A DNA stretch of 64,000 bases. Source: Epiperipatus broadwayi (Eukaryota > Onychophora > Udeonychophora > Euonychophora > Peripatidae). Position 1 is the first letter of the stretch, and each line of letters starts with the position of its first letter. The notes beneath the pieces are model-generated. The model made no database searches, had not been told where the DNA came from, and was given only the letters and a program-made list of their open reading frames with translations. The translations under genes were made by a program, and so were the position numbers. Location of the stretch: assembly GCA_028023455.1 (NCBI GenBank), contig JAQFVV010000280.1, positions 1,112,001 through 1,176,000 on the forward strand, read 5' to 3'. Positions 11,871 through 25,169 of this stretch are shown here, one piece after another.

Positions 11871-14554
11871 GTAAGAGAATACTTAACATTAAATTAAAGC
11901 TAAAAACAATTATTTATATATAATCTCAAATTATTTATTATATTTAAAAAAAGTTTATGTTCCAAAATAATATAACATATAACTAATTAGAGGAAAATTC
12001 TTTGGTAATTCTTTCCCCTTCACTCTCCATTTTTTTTTTTAATAAAAAAAAAAAAAGCAAAATTAATTTTATGCGTATTAATAATTTGGAAATTATAATA
12101 TGATAGTGGTAAAGTAGTGAGCAGATGCTAGATAATAAGAGTTGCTTATTGTTCTATTCTCTTTTGAAGGAAAAAAAACCCTCACCATTGAAATGAAAAC
12201 TGTTGTGCTATAATAATGATAACTTGGCTATTAATATAGCATTTAATTAACTATCCAAAAGAAGGAAAACTATAAAACCAAAAGTGTGGAACAATTCTTT
12301 TATTATGAGATTAAGGCTACTGAAATGGTTCATTACTGTAAGAGAATTCCACTGTAATACAGACATTAAATTATCTGCCCCCCCCCCCACCCACTTCAAT
12401 TTGCAAATGTATTTAATGTTTAGAGCTGTTTCATAAATTTTAAAGAGCTGCTCTATTTATTCTTGCATTACATACTTTCAAAAATATATTTTGTGAATTA
12501 TTTGAGACAGTTAACTAATTTTATAAGATTGAGCTATCGAGCACTTGCAAAATGATAAATATTAGTTTTTCTGGATTTTTTTTTTTTTTTTAATTTCATC
12601 TAATGATAAACCCAAGCTAGGAATTTGAAATTTTCTATTCATCACTTTATAAAAAAAGATTAAAAACTTAAAAATAATATATTATAATAGATCTTTTATT
12701 TAATTTTTTTTTTCATTTTTAGTCCAGTTGAAATAATGATTTTAAAAATATGTTTGTAGTTTCTGAATGTGCAAAATGCTTTTATTAGAGATTAAATAAT
12801 TAATAATAAAATTAAAAGTACAAAAAATTCTTATCACTTGATCTATATTTGCCATCATCACTTTTTAAATATTTAATTTATTAGTTAATTAAAAATAATT
12901 ATAAGCTACATAATGATAAACCGTTAATAATCCACTGCAGGGTGAAAATTTCTCCAGTATTTCTTCATAGACGAGCAATCAGGTAAAATAATTCGTTTTC
13001 ATTTGCTATTTGGTAAGAAGTTTTGATTTGCTTCCTAGCTAAGATTAGATGGATTGACTGTAGACCAACTACCTGAAAAAAAAAAAAGTTATGTTTTTTT
13101 TTGGTAAATTCTCTACCTAAAAAACCTTCAAGTTTGATTTAGATTCAAATTCTAGATAGGGCTCATGAAATAATTATTAGCCCATGATGAATAAGCTAAA
13201 TTGATTTTGATAAGATTTTTTTTTTTTAAACTCTATGAAAATAGTATTAAGCATGTTGACTATTTATTTAACCATAGTTATAAAAATGCAATTTTCATGC
13301 ATAATGTAATAATTAATTTAAAGTTTATGAAAGAAACCTAATGCTTCATGAAACAATATACTATTTGGTTAATGTGCAACTTTTACTTTTTATAAAGAAA
13401 ATTTTCAACCAGCTTATTATTGTCATTAGACACTAGTTTATGAAGCTATTATTAATTTAATTATTTCACTAGAATAACCAGGTATAGGCAAATTGAATTT
13501 ATTACACAAGGACACATTAAAAGACCAAAGAAAATGCTTGATATAAAATTAATATATTCTGTGATATTTATTTCAAAGTGTTCTTCTATTTTGTAGGTTT
13601 TATCATTTTACTGCATTCAAAGGAATGAGTTGATTGGAAATTAATAATCTTTTTTAAATAATTAAATATTAAAAAATATTACAACTACCGGATAATATTT
13701 ACATATGAAATAATTGCCATGGTAAATTTTAAAATTTTTCTTTAAAAAAAGTAGTTAATTTTTTTTTTGAGTGTTCATATTGAAATAAGGAGTAGTTTTT
13801 TAATAAAAATTTATTTTAAAAATATAGTAAACTAAATGCTGCATATGGTTTTTCAAATAGGTTTTTTGCAATATTTTTATTGGAAGAGTCTTGTAATGAA
13901 GTACATCGGTCATGCCTTTAATCTGAGTTTGGATCTGGATGGATCTCGGACATTTTTTTTTTTTTAGATAGATGAGAATTTTTAAGCAATTTATAGGAAT
14001 CAACTTATAACCAAGTCAATTAATCATTTAATAATTGTCATTAAAGAGTGTCTTATTACTTTTGCCTGGAGGATAAAGATACCAGTGTAATCTGTACAGA
14101 AAAGTGTCATTGTTCTGATCATAAAACAATATTATGATTGTAATAGGGATTGTTGTATTTTTGTAGGTATTGATTATATGGGTTAAAAGATATTAAAGGA
14201 TAAATGTATAATGATTTACATATATATAATACATAGTCCATTAGTAATAATGTTTATTATCAAAATAAATGAATAATCCTTATTGTAAGTGTTTATAGCC
14301 TTTTCAAATTAAATGCATTTTCAGAGTGATGCACCATAATCATGACTTTTAGTTGCCATCTGTTAATTAGAACATTTTAATTATTTATAGAGGCTGCTTC
14401 ATTAGAATCAAATTTAAATGTTTCAAAGAATATTTAACAGGATAGTGTTCAATCTTCTAATTGATGTCATTTTCATTGTTAGATATGAACCATATCCCAT
14501 ATCTTCCTTTTTCAAAATACAATTTATCCAAATCTTTTTTATGGTAAACTAGCT

Positions 14555-14581
14555 CTGAAGAAGACTGCAGGACAGTCGAAA
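14555..14581 (+). ncRNA. Hammerhead-like core, Penelope 3'-end type
   Basis: The sequence reads CTGAAGA, then a stem GACT/AGTC around a 7-nt loop, then GAAA. The only core departure is A at position 7, a site that tolerates any base in hammerheads; one extra A precedes the stem. Sequence downstream (ATAC then CAATGAAGG) resembles the ends of Penelope-like elements as I remember them. Stems I and III could not be resolved, so function is uncertain. Confidence 0.45.
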
Positions 14582-15256
14582 TGTAAGGTATATGTATATG
14601 TATACAATGAAGGATTTTGCTAAAAAGTGTTCAAAGTGGTTTTGATAAATTGTTTTTATAAGATATTACAACAAAATAAAGGAAAGGGTGATTTTGGTAA
14701 AATTTCCTTTTTCATTTGGCATATTTAGAACAAACCAACTTAAAATTTTCTGGATTAAATAAACAACTATATTTATTGAATAAAGACTATGTTTATTGTT
14801 TATTTTTGTGGTCCATAAAACTAACATATGCTCAGAATTTTTCTTAGCCATGTTACTTGACTATTCATGCTGCTTAACTCCTGTAGCTTAGCCTGATACA
14901 TACGCATTGTGGGTATTTAGAAAATATTTTATATATCACAATTATCTTAAAATAAATATATTTTTATGCCTTTATTAATTACAAATTAATTTTTTAATTA
15001 CAAATATTTCTTCATGTTCAATGTATTGTAATAAAGAGTAATTGTACAAAATTATTAAACTTTTTATAAATATGATTATCAATTATTGCATTAACAATCA
15101 TTTGTAAATGAATTTGGCCAACCTAATTTAAGTAAAAGAAATTTGCTATAGTAAAAAGTAGTTAAATGATAATTTTTTTACTTGGTTAAATTGACCTTTC
15201 AGAATATTGTTGCTATCTTTTATTTTCATTTTATGCTTTTAATTTAATGAAGGTCA

Positions 15257-17700
15257 TCATTATTTTCACCCATTATCATTACACTGCAGAATAAAAATCT
15301 TTACAAGTTTAATTCTGTTTCTATGATATCTTGCCTCTCTTTTCCATATCATCCTAGTACATTTCCTTATTTCATCCATCCATCTATCTCACATGTGATC
15401 TCTTTCTAGGTCTTTTACAATCTCTTGGAATCCAATTTAAGATTTTAACTGTCCCCTATTATCATCTCTTCTAGCAATATGTCCAGCCCAATTAGACTTC
15501 ACTTTCTTAATTTTTTCAATGACATCAGAAATATTTATTTGTTCTCTCAACAATATATTTTATTTTCAATCTGTTCTTGTTACTCATCATATACATCTCT
15601 CCATATTTAATTGCATGGTCTGAATTCTCTGTATTGCTCTTCTGCTAAGTGTCCAAGTTTTAGATCCATAAGTAAGAACTGATAAACTATATTTATAAAA
15701 AAATCTTTCTTTTCAATACTTAGGCATATATTCTTTTAATATTAAATTATTTTTACCAAAAGCACTCTACCAAAGTTTAATTCTTATGATTAATTTTCAC
15801 TGTTATGTTTACCATCTATAGTAATAATCTGACCAAGATATTTGTAATAGTTAACTTCTTCTAACTCATCATTATTAATCTTTATTTTCTTCTTTTGATA
15901 AAATCCATTGAATATTACTTTAATCTGATTTAATATTTACTTCTAGTCCCAGTTTCTTACTTTCGTTTGATAACTTTTGCAACATTTCTCAAAGTTCTGA
16001 AGCATTATTTGCAAAAACAGTTACATCATCTGCAAAATTTAGGTGATTTAAATAATCACCATTTACTTTTACACTCTTAACTCTCCATTTTAATACACAG
16101 AATACTTCTTGGAAAAACTGCCATAAAAAGTTTTGGAGATGTGGAGTCACTTTGACATACATTTTTCTCATTGCTAATCTTCCTAGTATAATATGAAATT
16201 TAATCATTGCTGTTCCATTTTTATAAATATTATTCAGAATATGACAATATCTTGGACCTATACTTCATGATCCAATGCTTTAATCATTAAAGAAATGCTT
16301 ATACAATAAATGTCATTTCATAATCTAAAAAATTCAAAGCATAATGGCAACTCATATTCAATGGTTCTGTTTATAACATTTCTAAATACTTGTTATATGA
16401 TCTACTGTATTAAAACACATTTAAATCCAGTTTGTTTTTTTGTTTGTTTAAAATCCAGTTTGCTATAGATGAGTTGGAATTATCTTGGTAAAGATTTTGT
16501 ATAGAACTGATAGAAGATTGTTAACTCTGTAATTTCTAATATTTTCTTTATTACTTTGGTTTTAAATATTAATGCTGCATTCTTCCAATCATATTTCCAT
16601 CTTTATCGTTTATACATTTGGTATATAATTTTGCCAAAAATTTTTCTATTTATTCATCTGAGTTTTTTAAGAAATTGATTATAATTTCATCATTATCTTG
16701 AGCTTTTCACCTTTTTATAGATTTCATTGCATGTCTCACTTCTTCATTTAAAATGGGTATTTTAAAAGATTAAGTAGTTGTATGAGATTCTTATTCTTTA
16801 TTACTACATAATTCTTGATAAAATTCTTTTACACATTTTATGATGCTATCTTCCTGCAGAAATAAATTTTCTACCAATATCAAGATACTGTTTTACATTT
16901 TTGAAACTTTTATTTTTTTCATAGCTTTCATTACTAATTCAATTATATTTTCTTATATCATTATTAACTCTTTTTCACATCATTTTATAAATTTCTAAAT
17001 ATTCAATCCTTCTCAATATATCATTTTTATTTGTTTTCATATTCCTTCTTTTCTTAATAAATTTTGCCTCAGTAGCAATTTTACTGGACAATTGTTTTTT
17101 GTACCAACTATCTTTATTGCATTTTTGTAAAAATGTATCGGTTATCTTCCTAATGATTTTTTTCAAATCTGAATCATGTTCAAAATCTGTTAATATTTGA
17201 AAATGATTTGCAAGTTCTAATTTAAATTTATTAGAATGTTTTTGAAGGTTAGGAATACTAACTATGGATGCTGTTTTTCTTTTTAATAATTTTTGTCTCT
17301 CTAGTTTTACATTAACACATATCTTACATATCATTTATTGGTGCTCACTTCCTATATTGAATTTATTAAGACCATTGCAATCTTGAAATACAATTTCTGT
17401 TAGTCAAAATATAACCTAATTCTGCTGTACCTTCATTTGGATGCTTCCACATCTATTTCCGTTTACCATTTTCTCAAAGACAGAATTCATAATATAAAAA
17501 CGATTTTTTTTTCCTGCAAACTGTACAAGTCTATGTCTTTCTCATTTCTATCACCATAACTAAATTTACCCATAGAACTTTTATCTTTTAATTGTTTATC
17601 ACTTCTAGCATTAAAATCTCCCATGATAATATAAAAATATTGTTTGGTCTGATCAAAAGTTGTTGTACATTCATATTGTTGTATTTTGTAAAAATATTAT
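15257..17700 (-). pseudogene. RTE-type LINE ORF2 relic (endonuclease to C-terminus)
   Basis: Read from 17700 down to 15257, the order of conserved pieces is: endonuclease MGDFNAR (about 17611-17628) with GDRNEKDIDLYS; a linker region (119 open codons, 17334-16975) with FKLELANHFQIL; reverse transcriptase VNGDYLNHLNFADD (about 16010-16070); and the C-terminal GHIARRDDNRGQ (about 15460-15490) with DRWMDEIRK. These are hallmarks of the RTE-like endonuclease/reverse transcriptase common in invertebrate genomes. The frame is broken many times, so it is a dead copy. It lies antisense to RALGAPA. Its 5' end abuts the Penelope element at about 17700, suggesting interruption or truncation there. Confidence 0.8.
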
Positions 17701-19620
17701 ACAAGTTTGTGCACTCCAGAAAAACTATAATTTATTAGAGACCTCACAAACATAAACATATCATGCGAGATTAGTGCGGTACTAGAACTTGGCCCTAATT
17801 TCGTCGGTGGGCAGTGGAAGACCCGAAAATGGAAATGATAGCAGACATGGAAGCAGGCTTGATAGACAACCCTTTGAAAGAAGAAGTCATTGCTTGCATA
17901 GTTAATACCATTAGACACAGACAACTGAAGACCAATTCACAAGCTTGGAAGAGAAAGATTGCACACACTAAACAGTTTTTGGATGACCACGCAATCATTT
18001 GCATAAAGGAAGACAAAGGGAATAGATTTGTGGAAATGCACAGCAATGAATACATGGATAAAATTCACGTGCAAATTAAGTAATTAAAATTTGAAGGTTT
18101 ATAAGTGTTTAATAATAAATTCAACAGATTGAAGTTTATCTCCACAATATTGTGCATGAAACATGACAAAGCTCTATCTAAAGCTGAATATTACCTATTC
18201 TACCCTTCAACTTCAACACCCCTAGAATCTTCGCAAACGTTAAACTACATAAGCCCAACACACCACTGAAACTCATGCTTGACTTTGGGGGAGCACACTA
18301 TTTCGACAAGGCAATCCTGGTTCAACCAGTGGATCAGAGACAGTCTTTGTTTTAGAGACTACACCATTAAATCTTCTTTCAAGTCTGTGGAGAAAATAAA
18401 AAGCGCAGTGCTACAACCAGGGTTTAAAATTGCATCTTTTGATATAATCGAATTATGCAGCTCAATTGGCCACAAGAAATCCATCAAAATCATCAATAGT
18501 GAATTAAGAACAAAAGACTGCCCACCCATGTGAGTCACATTCATCAGCGAGTTTTTAACATGACTGGATACAAATATAGTGGCAATCTTTTGCGACAAAT
18601 GGTTTCGCATGAACAACAGTTGGCCAATGAGTCTTTCCATGAGTGAAATCATATCCAGCATGATGCTAAATCACTATGAACAGAAAATCTTGCCTGGTTA
18701 CCACAATTCTACACCTGAAATGATATATATATATGTTATGTTGATATATTCATGGCAGCCCCAGTAAATATAATAGTCACCATTCATAATAAGCTTCAAA
18801 ATATAACAAAACTTACATTTAACACTGCATGGGAAGACTAATTGCAGGAAGTCAAATACCTCGATATTAAAGTCCACAAAAACATAAGGAGTTTGAATTA
18901 TCAAATGATAGTAAAACCAATTGAAGTAAGAAGCCTAACACATCCCAGCTCTAATGCACTCCAGGCCCACAAACTCGCAGCACTGTCAGCATTTCTATTC
19001 AGGAATTACAGTCTATGCAAATACGAAGCCGACAGGTGAAATAATCTTATATACTATCTGGCAGATTTAGAAACTATGGAACACGAACAAGCAACCATTA
19101 ACAGAAAAGTTAACCAATTTTATCATAAAACAAAATATAACTAAAAGAAAAGAAACCATGCATTCTACTCCCATACATTAATTCCATAGTCAAACAGCTT
19201 AATAGAAAACTCTCCAAAGACTTCAAAATAGGCCTCCATTCACCTCCAGCCACTAACAGACTAATCAACAATACAAAAGACAAAATTGCTCCCGAATTGA
19301 TTCCCAGGCCGTATATAAAATTACATGCACCCATAATAATTGCTATGCACCTATTATGGAGAAACTAAAACTAATATTGCCTCTAGAGTGTTATAGTACA
19401 GATATCTATATAACCAAACTAAAAGCAAAAATGAAGGAAGTGCAATATTTGCAGAGCATGAAAAAACTGCAGGCCACAAGCTTGCTTCAGCATTTCCAAA
19501 AAATGGATGCTATAGGCAATTTGCATAAATTTACATAAGGCTTTATCATAAACATCTCTCATTTAGTAACAAGCTATGATTATGAGAACTTATTTTCCGA
19601 AAGCACTCAGACTGCTAATT
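17700..19620 (+). pseudogene. Penelope-like element polyprotein relic (RT plus GIY-YIG)
   Basis: Plus-strand pieces appear in the order expected for a Penelope-like element. LGPNF is at about 17788, then an open 89-codon frame (17814-18080) with KEDKGNRFVEMHSNEYMDK, the typical N-terminal segment. Then come the RT region with SFDIIELCSSI (18431 onward, motif A) and the C-terminal region with DIKVHKN, and after it SSNALQAHKLAAL (18842-19036). Last is a GIY-YIG endonuclease-like stretch with GETKTNIASRVL and AEHEKTAGHKLA in shifting frames (19340-19540). The motif with YxDD is degenerate here. Several stops and frameshifts show it is inactive. No inverted pLTR arms or target duplication could be confirmed. 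Confidence 0.75.
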
Positions 19621-19829
19621 TAGGATTATTAATTATATAGCTTTATTACATGTGCATAAAGCACCTTTATAAAGTTAAAGAATTAATGTAATGGTGATTG
19701 ATAAAATTCCAAGAAATATTTTCTGATTGCAAATATTTTTTGATAAGAGATTCCAAAGGCATAATTTCATTAGTTATGGACCTAAATACTTTACCTTATA
19801 TGGAGAAGGTAATTAATTGTAGGAGTAAT

Positions 19830-20360
19830 TGAAAAGCTATAAAAACGTATGTAACGAGTACGTTGACAATTCGAGTGCATATGCAGTTGATTTTCCGGTT
19901 TAATTCCCATGTAGCAGAGATCTTGTGTCACTGCTTCAGTTAATGTGCAGTGCTCAGAGGCAATGTGTTCATGGGCAATAGCTGGATAGGCCCACAGAGA
20001 TTGGGAGACTGTAGCCTGAGGAAACCGTCCAGATAGCAGTTAAATGAAGAGTTCAGTTTCCAGTGGTTTTCAAGTGGAGTTACTGGTAGACTGTTGCAGA
20101 AATGGAAGCTGTAAGATGCTTAAAGTCGGTTGCAGTGCTATACTATGATGTGTTTGTGTGCAGTTAAACTGGACTGGGGCCAAAGTGTGCGTAAACCGAG
20201 ATCCATGAGAACCGTTTTTGGAGCAGCAAGTCTGAAAGTAAATCAAGGGAATTGAACATTTGTGTACTGTGGAGATAGTGTTGTTACAGACTATTTGTGA
20301 TTCAGATTATTCTTATTTGTGTATTTGTTCGCTGGTCACCCAGTCTTAGTTGAGGATATA
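19830..20360 (+). other. Unassigned GC-richer block with TATA-like start
   Basis: This block of about 530 bp is clearly less AT-rich than its neighbours and begins with CTATAAAAACG at about 19836. It lacks long reading frames. Composition, the TATA-like box and the position between retroelement relics suggest a solo LTR or an element 5' untranslated region, but no second copy is present for proof. Confidence 0.3.
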
Positions 20361-20439
20361 GCATATATAAAAATCATCTGCTTCATCACAATGAGTACTT
20401 GCTGGGAAAATTTTAAAATATCTGCATTTGGTATCTAAT

Positions 20440-20700
20440 ATTAAGTTGAATAATTAATTCTGCCATTTTGTCTGATTCACCATCAATCTCCACAATGCTG
20501 TTCCTCTACTTTTTATTTATAATGAATCCTACTCCACTTGTGTTTTTATCATACATTTACATGTTTCTTTGTTAAATAAATTATCCAATTAACTTTTCTT
20601 CTAATTTCACAAAATTCAATAATGTCCCATTTAACTTTAGACAGTTCTCTTACAATTAATGCAATTTTTTTTCATTTGAAAGTGATCTGTAGTTATGTTT
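20440..20700 (-). pseudogene. LINE endonuclease N-terminal fragment
   Basis: On the minus strand this reads NTSGVGFIINKK and then NSIVEIDGESDKMAELI. This is the part of an apurinic-type LINE endonuclease in which a GVGF.I.K motif is followed by a beta strand about one's own publication of results (R.....D.R). It is short, broken and without its RT. It may belong to the LINE relic lying at 20950-22450. Confidence 0.5.
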
Positions 20701-20949
20701 ACTTAAGTAAAAAATTGTCCCCAAGGTCCACAATCAGGACATTCTTAGCACCCTTTGCTGTCTTGATTGGCATCTTTAAAGTCTCCTGGGAATAAGGGTC
20801 ATGATTTAGTTTCGTCTATTATGGTTGTGAATATCCAAGAAGTTCATTTCCACATGAATTCATTCTGCTTTCAAGAAAATTCCACTTATATTTCAATTAA
20901 GAGCTATTAGGCAATTGAGAAGAAATACCACAGTATTTTTTGATTTTAA

Positions 20950-22450
20950 ACTATCATGATGTCTAATGTAAAATCCATCTATGTTCGTATGTTACATGAA
21001 TAATCATTTAGTAATAATAGTTGCAATGCCAAGAATGTATGAAGTTGACATTACGAATTTTCGCTGCTTAGTTTCTATTAAGGCCTCAAAGAAGAATCAA
21101 AGGGTCTTCCTTCATTTAACAGCAAACTTCTTTCTGCAGCCTTATTGAACATATGCCTATAAAATTGAAGATTTGGTATAAATCACATCCATTGAGCTGA
21201 AATACATACTGATTGACCTTATGCTTATACTATTGTATTTTTAGATTATTATAGAGTGCTTTTAATTGAAATTTTTTCAGTGTCATTGCATTATTTTCAT
21301 AAGAAATCTACATCTCATTGATACTCTATATCAAATTTATTTTGGCAATATAACAGTCCATATATAAACAATTTAATTGATGTTCTTATATTACTATAGT
21401 GAAATAACTTATATTTTAGCTTGTTAAATGAATGGCATTGTTATTTGTAGCACATCTCAGTGTCTGAGTTAAGTCCATCTTTCTTCAAAAAAATCATCAT
21501 GTTTATAAAGTAATTCATATTCTCAAATTGATACCCATTCACATCTAAATAGCCTAAAGATTTTTCACATTACTGACTGATACAATAATTGTTTTTTTTT
21601 TTCAGCATTAATTACTGAATCAAGTTTTTTGTAGTTATATTCATAACATCAAGGAAATTTTGTAGCTGAATTGCCAATAATAGCATTATCATCAGCATAA
21701 GGCAGATTTGGGAACAAAAAGATGAAAATTTTTGATTTACTTTTACCTCTATTATATTGCATGTTGATGACCCAATTTATGAAGTTGCCAATAAACTATT
21801 TCAAAAACCACTGTCATACAAATGGGGTTAAGACTAGATCATATCTCTGTTAATGTAGATTTTATTTCAAATACCTCTGATTTTTTTTACCTTCAGTAAT
21901 AATATTTTCTTTCATACCATTATATAGTAATTACATATTATGAATAAGCTTCAGTAGATGACCAATTATTTTTAAACATTGTCACAAGTGTTGTTAATTA
22001 TCTGAGTCAAAAGTCCTACTGAAATTGATAAAAGTATAATATAAATCACATCATAACACTTTTTTTTTGCATGTTTGTCAGGTTATTGAAAATTGTATCC
22101 GTTATATTTTTCCATTTTCTAAAAATTACATTTATTCTGATAATTATTAATCTATAATTAGAAATACTTTTGCTTTAATGAATAACAAAGATATTTCACA
22201 TTAACTAGTTTTTTTATCTTCTTTATTTTTTATAGATTATAACAAGTAGAAATGTCCTTAAGATCTAAGTAATCCATCTTTCTTGGGTTTATATAATTTT
22301 CAAAATTTCTAGTAGTTCTGATACAAATATATTATTAAAATATTTTAAAACTTTTTCAAGAATTCCATTAGAGTTTGTTTTCTTTATGTACAAAACATTA
22401 CCAAAGAAGAAGAAAAAGTTAAAAATGAGTTTTGTAATAGTATACAAACA
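20950..22450 (-). pseudogene. LINE reverse transcriptase relic
   Basis: On the minus strand, decayed RT sequence is recognisable by ADDNAIIGNSATKF (about 21655-21700, the catalytic motif), preceded by LNPICMTVVFEIVYW (about 21780-21835) and followed by KSLGYLDVNGYQFENM (about 21520-21570). The part near 20985-21120 is homologous to 26485-26620, so two copies of the same LINE family sit about 5.5 kb apart on the same strand. It is heavily mutated. The family is a non-LTR element of the endonuclease type; the clade cannot be named with certainty. Confidence 0.65.
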
Positions 22451-22479
22451 TAACCATAAAAATTTTTTTCCCAGGGTAT

Positions 22480-23640
22480 TCTAATTTTTCTGTTCCATAA
22501 CATCTCTTTATCATATTAGTAAACTTTATTATTTCATCCATCCATTTCACTCACAGTTTTTTTAGGGCTTATTATAATTTTTTGGAACCAGTTTAAGACT
22601 TCAACTCTCCATCTGTTGTTATCTTTTTCAGTAATATATTCAGGCTGGCTCATTTTACCATCTTAATTCTTTCCGTGACATTTATAATAAAAGTTTATTT
22701 TTGCAGCTATATATTTTTACTTTTTTTCTTCTTATTTTCAATATCCATCTTTATACTTAACTGTGTATCTAAAATCTCTCTATTCAAATCCTGAGAAAGC
22801 ATATTTATTAAAAATATTTATATATATATATTTTTAATATTATTTTTATTAAAAGTATTCCATCCAAGTTTCATTTATTATGTTTCCATTTGTATAAATA
22901 ATATGTTCAAGATAATTGTAGTTATTAACTTCTACTTAATTATTGCCACTCTGTATTTTCTTCATTTTTTAAAAAGTCCTTGAATAATATTTTATTCTTT
23001 TTAGCATTTATTTTTACTAATACTTTTTTGATTTCATCTAATAGCTTTTATAATATTTTTTGGCATTCTGAAGCATTATCTTTCCTAATCATCAGAAAAA
23101 TCCTTTCTATTTATTTTTATTCTTTTAGTTTTACGTTTTAACCTATAAAATAGTGTCTATAAATATAAAAAGTTGGAAGATATACAATTATTCTGTTATA
23201 CATTTTCCTTTTTAGTGTTATTATGTAATCTAATCACTGCTGTTACATTTTGATAAATATTTATCAGAATTTGAAAATATCTCTGTGCCTTGATGTTCTA
23301 AAGTTTTAATTACTGCAGAAATGCTATAGAGTAAATTTTATTTTCATAATATACAAATATGATGTAAAATAGCAACTATACTCATTAATTCTTTATAAAT
23401 TTTTTTAATACTTATATGTATTTTATTCCATGATTTCTTTTAAATCCAGCTTGTTTTGTATTGTTGTTAAGTCCACATTTATCTATAGATGAGTTGCAAT
23501 GATCTTGTACAAAAGTTATAGAAGTGTGATTGCTATGAAATTTCTAATTTTCACATTTCTTTATAATCAATATCAGTAGTATTTTTCCAAGTATCTTGTA
23601 GAACTTTATTATTTAGATCAATGATTTCTAACCTGAAATA
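22480..23640 (-). pseudogene. Second RTE-type LINE 3' fragment
   Basis: This segment is homologous, in the same orientation, to the C-terminal part of the LINE at 15257-17700. For example, 22530-22680 parallels 15365-15520 with shared CATCCATC and TCCAG..TAAGA..T..AACT runs. No long open frame remains. It adjoins the other LINE relic at 20950-22450 on the same strand. Confidence 0.65.
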
Positions 23641-23829
23641 TGTGTAGTTATGCAAAAAACAAAAAAGAAGAAAGAGAGGTATAATGGGAAAAAGCATATA
23701 CATTAATTAATTAATATAATGTAGTTTTTTTTAAAAATGTAATCTGATTTCCTTTTTTGAATTTATTGTATCTTAAATTTCTGAATATAAATATACACTT
23801 TGTTCATTTTAAACAAGACAATTATTTTA

Positions 23830-24140
23830 TATAGCGCGATGTTTTTATAAACTGTAATACCAATAAGCTAATGCACATGCGCTTTCTAGGTGTCACTATA
23901 TAAATGAATACTCCCACTTTCTCAAACACAAGATAAAGTCTTTGGGAAAAGATAGAATGAATCCATCTATCTTTTCCACCCAAACGTATATGTATGGGCA
24001 AATCTTAAGTGTTTGAAAATGAGAGAGTGAAGTTGTTAATTGATCACTTTAAATTACTTTTTTACTACGTGAATGAAGTGACGCCTGTGAAATTTCTAGA
24101 ATTTACGATACATCATTGTTCATTTTAGTATTTTCTTATT
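23830..24140 (+). repeat. Diverged copy of the 336-bp unit
   Basis: This stretch shares a series of short matches in the same order with the 336-bp unit found at 25170-26310. Examples are GCAAATCT.AAGT, TCACTTT.AAATTAC, GTGAATGAAGTGACGC and TTTCTAGAATTTAC followed by a CATCATT/CGTCATT core. It is much older than the cluster and its ends are not clear. Confidence 0.5.
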
Positions 24141-25169
24141 TTTAATTCAGTTATTGGATTTATTTATAGTTACAATATATTTTTGCTATAAGGTAAATAA
24201 TTTATGCATACGGGTTATTAAGAGGTATCAAGTGAAAAAAAGTTGGAAATTACTGATTTTGATTTTTGATATATACCCATGCCAACCCAATTTCTTCATA
24301 TTCATTTTTTATATAAATTCTAACATTTTCTTAAGACTTTCTGTTTCTTATAAATTTAATTGCATGTCTCATTTTTTAATATAAATTGTTTGACATTTCA
24401 AAGATGTTGTAATTGTAGGGGCTACCTTGCTTATTTTTTATTATTTAATACTTGTTTTTTTTTTTATAATTCTTCCATGCACCTCATAATTACCAAGCTG
24501 AGTAATCAGCAATTACCAGATCATAGTGCATTTAAATTTTTAACCCCACATAGGCTTTTCTGGTTTTGACTTTTAACAATGAGTCTTGGGATTGATAGAT
24601 GAAAGAAATGTATTTACCAAATATAATATTCACCTTTTAACTTCATTTTACAATTGAAACTTATAAGCTTGAAAATTCAAAGCATCCTAAAATTTTGAAT
24701 CCAAACTAACATGCTTAAACAGAAATGAGAAATTAAATGCACAGCCATCTAGTGATGACTTATTATTCATATTTACTATATACGGCATTAGAGCAAAGTG
24801 TTGCTTTTGTTTTACTGTGTATCGTGTAAGATAAAGAAATGATTTGTTAATATTAACATTTTTCGCCAGTTTATGTAGCTGACTACCATTAATAAATAAT
24901 TGAAAGTGCTAAAATATACAGTTTCTGATCTGTAATTAGATTTCCAAATTTTACATAATTTATCATACATTATGTAAAGTGAGTTAAGTGATTTTAATAT
25001 CTTCCAATGAATTCAATAAGTTCAACACCATAAAATGTTAGAATTTTTTTCCAATTCTTGCAATCTTTTAATTGAACAAAGTCTGCAATTGTAGCCTGTG
25101 TCTCTAATTTGTTATTTTTTTTTTTTTTGTTTCCTTTGATTTTAATCACAAATCACTACATTGGTTTAT

